Part shown: in pieces, positions 58,091-64,000 of the stretch
Layout: each line of letters starts with the position of its first letter
Position numbering within the stretch: the first letter of the stretch is position 1
Assembly (NCBI RefSeq): GCF_021535135.1
Contig: NZ_CP091036.1
Span: 2,790,001-2,854,000, forward strand
Direction of reading: 5' to 3'
DNA: 64,000 nt
DNA from: Antarcticibacterium sp. 1MA-6-2
GTDB lineage: Bacteria; Bacteroidota; Bacteroidia; Flavobacteriales; Flavobacteriaceae
The notes under the pieces: model-generated
The model's input: only the letters and a program-made list of their open reading frames with translations
Databases searched by the model: none
What the model was told of the DNA's origin: nothing
Made by a program: the position numbers and the translations under genes

Positions 58091-59290
58091 GTGAATTTTT
58101 CCCTCTACATCGCCCGGCGCTATCTTTTTACCAAAAGCAGTAATAATGCGATCAACATTATTACCCTTATCGCGGCGGTAGGTGTGTTTGCAGGAGCTTT
58201 TGCGCTTTTTATAGTTCTTTCAGGATTTTCAGGACTTAAGGAATTCAGCCTTTCCTTCACCAACGAATTTGATCCTGATCTCAAGGTCTTTCCGGAAACA
58301 GGAAAAACTTTCAGTTTTACCGATGACGAAAAAGAGCGACTTTCCAAAGTTGCCGGGGTTGCAGCTTTTTCCGAAGTAATAGAAGAAAGGGTTTTTCTGG
58401 AATATAAGGCCAAGACCCATACTGCTTTTATAAAAGGTGTAGACAGTAATTATCAGCAGGTTAACCAAATAGATTCTTCTTTGATCTTTGGGACCTGGCT
58501 TGGCAAAAGTGAATTCCAGGTGGTGGCAGGAAACGGTATTACGCGGATTTTATCACTGAGCGTTAATGACTATCAAAACTTACTTAGACTTATGGTGCCG
58601 CGGCCGGGAAAAGGGCAGGTTACCAATCCTACCGAAGCCTTCAATAGTGAAAGCGCTATAGTTACCGGAGTTTATAGTGTAAACGAAGAGCTTGATAGTA
58701 AATTCATCTTTTCAAATTTAGGTTACGCCAGGACTTTGCTGGAACTGGAAGCAAATGAAGTTACGGCGATAGAGCTAAAATTAACTCCCAATGCCAAACC
58801 TGATGAGGTGAGGACTGAAATAAGCAGTATCCTTGACGAAAAGGTAGTGATTAAGAACCGGGCCCAGCTTAATGAGACGCTCTATAAAATGCTCAATACT
58901 GAAAATCTCGCTGTATATCTCATTTTTACGCTCGTGGTGATAATTGCGCTTTTTAACGTAGTGGGTTCCATAATAATGGTGATACTGGATAAGAGGGAAA
59001 ACATCAAAACTTTATACAGCCTGGGAGCAGCACCGGGTACTATTAAAAATATCTTTTTCATGCAGGGCGCACTAATGACAATTGTGGGCGGCGCGATAGG
59101 ACTGGTAATAGCACTTCTCGTAGTTTGGCTGCAGCTCCAATTTGACCTGGTGATGATCACCCCAACTCTTCCCTACCCGGTACAGATAAGACTGGAGAAC
59201 GTACTTATAGTTATTGCCACCATTGGAACTTTGGGCATCCTGGCTTCTTATATCGCTGCCAGCCGAAGTAAAAAAGCATTACAGGTTTAA
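58091..59290 (+). CDS. LolC/LolE-type ABC transporter permease (FtsX family)
   Basis: Inner-membrane permease of about 399 residues in lipoprotein release or a related ABC system. The start at GTG 58091 gives the family's NFSLYIARRYLFTKSSNNAINIIT N-terminus; a longer in-frame start lies inside rbfA and is rejected. TM1 (LIAAVGVFAGAFALFIVLSG), a periplasmic domain (about 45-260), then three C-terminal helices (YLIFTLVVIIALFNVVGSII, the GAAPGTIKNIFFMQGALMTI loop, IATIGTLGILASYIAASRS). It follows rbfA by 1 bp. Convergent with the dus gene, overlapping it by 4 bp at the stops. Intact. Confidence 0.9.
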   Translation: MNFSLYIARRYLFTKSSNNAINIITLIAAVGVFAGAFALFIVLSGFSGLKEFSLSFTNEFDPDLKVFPETGKTFSFTDDEKERLSKVAGVAAFSEVIEERVFLEYKAKTHTAFIKGVDSNYQQVNQIDSSLIFGTWLGKSEFQVVAGNGITRILSLSVNDYQNLLRLMVPRPGKGQVTNPTEAFNSESAIVTGVYSVNEELDSKFIFSNLGYARTLLELEANEVTAIELKLTPNAKPDEVRTEISSILDEKVVIKNRAQLNETLYKMLNTENLAVYLIFTLVVIIALFNVVGSIIMVILDKRENIKTLYSLGAAPGTIKNIFFMQGALMTIVGGAIGLVIALLVVWLQLQFDLVMITPTLPYPVQIRLENVLIVIATIGTLGILASYIAASRSKKALQV

Positions 59291-60285
59291 GCAAATTCGT
59301 AGCCGGAAAATTCTCTTTCAACCTCATCAAAGGCTGCAAAAACATCTTCAGCCTCATCGCTGGTCACCATTTTCTGTCGGTAATCCTTGAAGTGCGGAAT
59401 TCCCTTAAAGTAATTGGTATAATGTCTCCTGGTTTCAAAAACACCTAATTTCTCACCTTTCCAGTCAATAGCCATTTGCAGATGCCTGCGTGCAGCAGTA
59501 ACACGTTCTTCCAAAGATGGAGGTGCCATATGTTCCCCTGTTTCAAAAAAGTGCTTCACTTCCCTAAAGAACCAGGGATATCCAATGCTTGCACGTCCTA
59601 TCATTGCACCGTCGAGACCATACCTGTCGCGCATTTCTACAGCTTTTTCGGGTGAATCAACGTTTCCGTTTCCGAAAACCGGGATATGCATCCGGGGGTT
59701 GTTTTTAACTTCGGCAATAGGAGCCCAGTCAGCCACGCCTTTATACATTTGGGCGCGGGTCCTTCCATGAATGGAGATAGCTTTTGCCCCGGCATCCTGC
59801 AATCTTTCAGCAACCTCAACAATTTTTATTGAATCCTGATCCCAGCCTAGCCTTGTCTTAATAGTAATGGGAAGTTTGGTGTGCTTTACCATAGCTGCGG
59901 TAAGAGAGACCATAAGATCTATATCTTTCAGGATTCCCGCCCCTGCACCTTTGGAAACTACCTTTTTTACGGGGCAGCCAAAATTTATATCGATCATATC
60001 AGGGCCTGATCTTTCTACTATTTCCACGGACTCTAACATTGAATCCAGGTTTGCTCCAAAGATCTGAATTCCAACAGGGCGTTCCTTCTCGTAAATATCG
60101 AGTTTCATTACGCTCTTGGCGGCATCACGAATAAGCCCTTCCGAAGAAATGAATTCAGTAAAAACAACATCTGCCCCCTGTTCCTTGCACAACGCGCGAA
60201 ACGGCGGATCACTTACATCTTCCATTGGAGCAAGCAGCAATGGAAACTCTCCTACATCTATGTTACCTATTTTGGACACACTCAA
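59287..60285 (-). CDS. tRNA-dihydrouridine synthase (DusB-like)
   Basis: FMN enzyme of 332 residues that reduces uridine to dihydrouridine in tRNA D-loops. TIM-barrel motifs: LLLAPMEDVSDPPFR at the start, DINFGCPVKKVVSKGAGAGIL with the catalytic Cys, TRLGWD, ISIHGRTRAQMYKG, PVFGNGNV and DGAMIGRASIGYPWFF. The C-terminal helical domain follows (RRHYTNYFKGIPHFKDYRQ). The pattern fits the DusB/NifR3 group. Intact and complete; convergent with the LolC/E-type gene. Confidence 0.92.
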   Translation of the reverse strand: MSVSKIGNIDVGEFPLLLAPMEDVSDPPFRALCKEQGADVVFTEFISSEGLIRDAAKSVMKLDIYEKERPVGIQIFGANLDSMLESVEIVERSGPDMIDINFGCPVKKVVSKGAGAGILKDIDLMVSLTAAMVKHTKLPITIKTRLGWDQDSIKIVEVAERLQDAGAKAISIHGRTRAQMYKGVADWAPIAEVKNNPRMHIPVFGNGNVDSPEKAVEMRDRYGLDGAMIGRASIGYPWFFREVKHFFETGEHMAPPSLEERVTAARRHLQMAIDWKGEKLGVFETRRHYTNYFKGIPHFKDYRQKMVTSDEAEDVFAAFDEVEREFSGYEFA

Positions 60286-60373
60286 TTATTTAAGAGTGCA
60301 AAATTAAACAAAAAAAGAGAAGTCCCCTAGCCCCCCAAGAGGGAATAAAATCTATATAAGTGAGTTTCCGGTT

Positions 60374-60386
60374 CCCCCTTCGGGGG
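60374..60386. terminator. GC-rich hairpin after the TonB receptor gene
   Basis: CCCCCTTCGGGGG with flanking CCCC/GGGG-rich sequence between the receptor stop and the dus gene start. Likely a bidirectional terminator or REP-like element. Confidence 0.45.
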
Positions 60387-60396
60387 TCAGGGGAGC

Positions 60397-62836
60397 CTAG
60401 TGCCCCTCTTCCTCCTGTAAACGTGCAGCTTCTTCGGTGTCTAAAGCCCGCTGATTATCCTGTAATCTAAAGTTTCCAAACTTATAGATCATACCCACTC
60501 TCACCCGACGGGATTCTCCTTCAACAACATTAAAAGAGTTGTTTTGGTTTAAGTATTGTGAGCTAAGCGGAATATTTTGCTTAGTTAAAAATATCATCGA
60601 CATTAAGTGTAAATACCAGCCTGTTGTCGAGAAAAGATTTCCTGAGCCCGGCTGAAATTACTGTTTGTGGTTCATCAAATTCATACGAGCCTTCGAGGAT
60701 GTTCGGAAGAAAAGTTCCTGTGAGTTCCGCGGTTAAAGTGCGATCTTCGGAAATGGTGAAATAATTCTGGGCCAGAAGAAATGTACTTAAAACGTCTTTT
60801 TTCACAGCTATGTTGCCACTCTCCTGTGCAATAAACTGGTTTTCCATGAAGAAAAAAGAACTCAGCGCATATAAGTACCACCAGTCCTGGATATAATCAA
60901 AGAACATGACATCGAGACTATACTGCTGATCATAGATCATATTGGCAGTCGCAGATCGTAATATCCTGTTTTCATTATCCTGAAACGGAAGCCTCGCCAT
61001 AGCACCATCTGCCCTATCCCAATAGAGGTCAAAAGATAATTTATTCTTATAAGTATAATTGAAATTGATCTTGTTGGAGATCGATGGTTGCAGGTTAGGA
61101 TTTCCAACATTGTAGTTATTCTGGTTTAGGAAGTACTGGTAAGGATTCAAACTTTGGAACCTTGGACGCACAATTCTTCTACTGTAGTCAAGACCGAAGG
61201 AGTGATCTTCTCCCACTGTATGCATCAGGTAAAAAGTAGGAAATAATTCCAAATACTCCTGATCATTTACAGGGCCACGAGAGGCTGTAAAACTAAGCAA
61301 CATCTGTATATTCACCTCTTAATCCCCCTTTGATGCTCCAGGTTTCCCAATCCTTGGAGAGACTGGCATAAGCAGCGTAAATATTTTCATCATAGTTAAA
61401 ATCATCAGAAAACTCTCCGACAAAAACAGGTGCTGAACTATTATTATCAAAAAAGTCCATCCCGCTTTGAGACCTTATTCCTGAAAATTTTAATCCGCTC
61501 TCCAGGCTGCTGCTGCCCCAGGGAGTGGCAAGGTCGATCTTACCTGTATAGATCTGCGTATTTTGTTCTGAATCGGTTTTGAATAAATTCTGAGAATCTA
61601 ACTCCCCTTCCGAAGAAAAAAAATCAGACCGCAGATCCTGCACCTGCCCGTCCTCATAACTTAAATAGTTAGCTGCTGCAATTAAAGAAGCGCCGTTTTC
61701 TCCAAGACTGGTCGTAAAAGTTGCATCCAAAAGAATGTTATCCTGATTGTTGGCTAAAAAGCTGTTCGTGGTATAAGAGAATTCCGGCTGATTTTGAGCA
61801 TCAAAAATTTCAGTTAGACCACTAATATCCGAATCTGCTTTCGGCGTGAGCTGTATATTTGCACTAAGGCTCAACTCGCTCTTTTCACTAAGGGTAAAAT
61901 CGAGGATGGAGTTGAAGCTATGGGAAAGGGTACGGGTATTCCTTTTAAAATTATTGAGCCACAGAGAATTTACGCTTCCATTAGGTTCATAAAATTCTAT
62001 CATTCCCTCGTCCTCCTTATAATCTCTTTTTGTACTAAGATTATAGCTGGCAAAGAAATTAAGCCAGTTATTTTTATAATACTGGCTAGTACCAACAAGA
62101 TATTTGGGTACAACCCCAATGGCATAAGTTGCATTTAAGCTTCCTTTGTAGCCAATAGATGGATTTGTGCTGGTTTGTATATTTAGAATAGCTCCACCTT
62201 CTGCGTCATATTTCGCTGGAGGATTGGTAATAACTTCAATAGATCGCACATTTTCTGCGGAGTAACCTTCCAGTAACTGCTGCAGTTCCTGGCTGGTAAG
62301 ATATACACGCCTGTCGTTGATGTAAACTACCGCTAAGTAAGTTCTTCACCAGCAACTGCCCCTGGCTTTCAATTACACCCGGGGTGCGTTTAAGGATTTC
62401 ATACGTATTCCCTGTGGAAAGAATAGAATTTTCTACATTAAATACCAGCAAGTCTATGCTCCTGCTTACAGTAGGTCTTTTTCCCGTTACCGTGACCTCC
62501 TCCAGTGCTCCTGCGTCCTCATTTAAGGTAATCTGGTCAAGATCCATGTCGCTTCTCACTTCCACTTTTTGAAGATATCTTTCAAAACCCACAAAACTCA
62601 CGGCGAGGACATACTCGTCACTAAGCTATATCCTCAAAAAGATAGTTCCCATCCTCATCAGAAACCACACCCCTGTAAACGGTGACAGTATCATTTTTAA
62701 ACAAAACCACATTTGCAAATGCTACCGGGTTTTGGTTGTTATCCTGTAAATTGCCCTTTAGGGTATGTTGTGAATAGGAAGAGAAGGAGCCCGATAATAC
62801 TATCAGTATGAAACAACTGAAGGAGAAATTCTTCAT
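60397..62836 (-). CDS. TonB-dependent outer membrane receptor, outer-membrane beta-barrel (OMP_b-brl_3) type (at least four frameshifts)
   Basis: Outer-membrane receptor of about 813 residues in five frame fragments. Signal peptide (SFSCFILIVLSGSFSSYSQ), carboxypeptidase-like domain (LKGNLQDNNQNPVAFANVVLF), plug (LEEVTVTGKRP, RTPGVIE, IEVITNPPAKYDAEGG AILNI), then an OmpA-like barrel with LDYSRRIVRPRFQSLNPYQYFL, the typical motif of this receptor group. Breaks occur near 62625, 62330-62245, 61300 and 60590. Each is a small indel after which homology resumes, so errors are likelier than decay, although four in one gene is many. The ligand is unknown; relatives handle peptides or siderophores. 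The nearest genes offer no clue. Confidence 0.75.
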
Positions 62837-62976
62837 TCTTAATGATGAGTAAATATTTCTAAAATATGTAGGGCTGAGACAAATATACTATTTCTTTAAA
62901 AACATAAAAGTTATTCTGAATAAAGTTGAAAAAAACCTTAAGGAAGTGCATTTTTACCTGAAGAAACCTCTTTCTT

Positions 62977-64000
62977 TTAATGGTTCTGCTCCATCGAATC
63001 GTAAAGCGCCTGCTGGATTTTGGTGCGGGTATTTAGCTGGTATAACCTGGTATTTTCCCTGGTTGGCAACACCCGGTTAGATAGAAAAACATACAAAAGT
63101 TTGGTTTCAGGATCCATCCATACCATAGTTCCCGTAAAGCCTGTATGACCATAGCTTAAAGCTGAAGCCCCGGGAGCAGCATTACTGTCAACAGTTCTTT
63201 CTCCAAAAGCTAGCTTGTCAAATCCCAGGCCGCGTCGATTCTTATTTTCCGGAAACTGGTAGCGGGTAAATTCTTCCACGGTTGCTTCAGAAATGTATCT
63301 TTTGCCAGCATAGCTGCCTTTGTTGAGATACATCTGCATCAATTTTGCAAGATCATTGGCATTAGAAAATAATCCCGCATTGGCTGAAATTCCGTTCATC
63401 ATAATAGCACCTTCGTCATGAACTACTCCGTGAATAGGACTGTTCCTGAATAAAAAATCATGTTCTGTAGGCGTTATATCACTCAGCATGAACTTCTCAA
63501 GCGGGCGGTAAGTAAGGGAATTAGCACCAAGAGGCCCGTAAAATTCCTCATCCAGATATTCAGTATAATTCTCTCCTGAAAGTTTTTCCACGATTTCCGG
63601 AAGCAGATAAAAGGTGAGGCCCGAATAAAGATATTTCTTTTGCTCACTCACTAAGTGATTTTTTTATTTCTCTATAGATCTTCTTTTTGTAGTTCCTGTG
63701 CAACCACATATCTTCCGCCACTTTTATAGGGTACCTTGCGGAAGAGTCCTTCTTAAAAGTATTCCATTTGTAACTGCCGTTCCTGCGGATGGTGTTCCTC
63801 CAGTAAGGGATCCATGCCTGGAATCCTGCCTGATGAGCCAGAATTTCCCGGAAGGATATTCCTGATTTATTGGATCTTCTGAATTTTGGCAGATAAGTAT
63901 CTATTCCTGCTTCCAGATCAAATTTTCCCTCATCTCTTAACTTCATAAGGGCAGGAAGTGCTGAAGTAACTTTTGTAATGGAGGCCAGATCATAAAGATC
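62977..64000 (-). CDS. Serine hydrolase (class C beta-lactamase family), partial, one frameshift
   Basis: Penicillin-binding-protein-like hydrolase, cut at the right edge. The visible part starts with the SxxK motif (LASITKVTS) near 63970, then YSGLTFYLLPEI in the Tyr-motif position and HTGFTGT, the KTG-like motif, near residue 280 of this part. A repeat AGTGAGTG at about 63655 carries an indel that creates a stop after KKSLSE; the correct frame reads LVSEQKKYLYSG. The C-terminus (NTRTKIQQALYDSM) resembles the end of Bacteroidota proteins in which a GH3 glycosidase precedes this domain. Whether such an N-terminal domain exists lies outside the window. Probably acts on cell-wall or D-amino peptides. 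Confidence 0.75.

Overview
The window looks like chromosomal DNA of a marine or soil-type Flavobacteriaceae (Bacteroidota). It is AT-rich, carries two SusC/SusD outer-membrane uptake pairs, an ECF sigma/FecR pair, a LacI regulator, many Bacteroidota-type lipoproteins, and core genes (mce, rbfA, a lolC/E-type permease, a tRNA-dihydrouridine synthase). No rRNA or CRISPR array is visible.

Layout. (A) 1-13.4 kb: a nutrient locus. SusC, SusD, a secreted EEP-fold phosphoesterase, a beta-propeller lipoprotein and a second EEP lipoprotein read leftward. A LacI regulator, a myo-inositol oxygenase and a Na+/solute symporter read rightward. Two near-identical LacI-type palindromes flank the regulator, so I read this as one myo-inositol or inositol-ester uptake and catabolic regulon. 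(B) 14-18.3 kb: a small membrane protein, a two-subunit molybdenum hydroxylase and a broken GH16 glycosidase. (C) 18.7-31.6 kb: a sugar-oxidation locus read leftward: ECF sigma, FecR, SusC, SusD, Tat-exported Gfo/Idh oxidoreductase, a large ThuA/sugar-dehydrogenase/PKD/cytochrome c/CBM lipoprotein, an NHS-type MFS permease and an internally deleted Gfo/Idh gene. (D) 31.8-33.2 kb: a degenerate rolling-circle Rep and a HEPN (ApeA-like) gene.

(E) 33.34-56.71 kb: a ~23.3 kb integrative and mobilizable element inserted in the 3' half of a CAT-anticodon tRNA gene. A 43-bp repeat with one mismatch marks both ends. A tyrosine recombinase sits at the left end, and an excisionase-like HTH, a primase pair, MobC, a relaxase and a candidate oriT form the backbone. 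Cargo: a DUF262-HNH nuclease with a membrane partner, a type I restriction system (hsdR, hsdM, a long hsdS, an AlbA_2 ATPase gene), and at the right end a two-gene module. In that module an N6-methyltransferase-like protein with a target-recognition region is fused to a histidine-kinase ATPase, and its partner fuses a response-regulator receiver to AlbA_2. This module is the strongest candidate for an undescribed defence system. (F) 56.9-64 kb: ordinary chromosome with mce, rbfA, lolC/E, dus, a TonB-dependent receptor and a serine hydrolase cut by the right edge.

Quality caveat: about 16 genes carry one or more frame-disrupting indels or stops, several in homopolymers, including genes expected to be functional. 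Most look like sequence errors. I give these genes as single features spanning all fragments, typed CDS when the product is otherwise complete and pseudogene when there is a deletion or wider decay.
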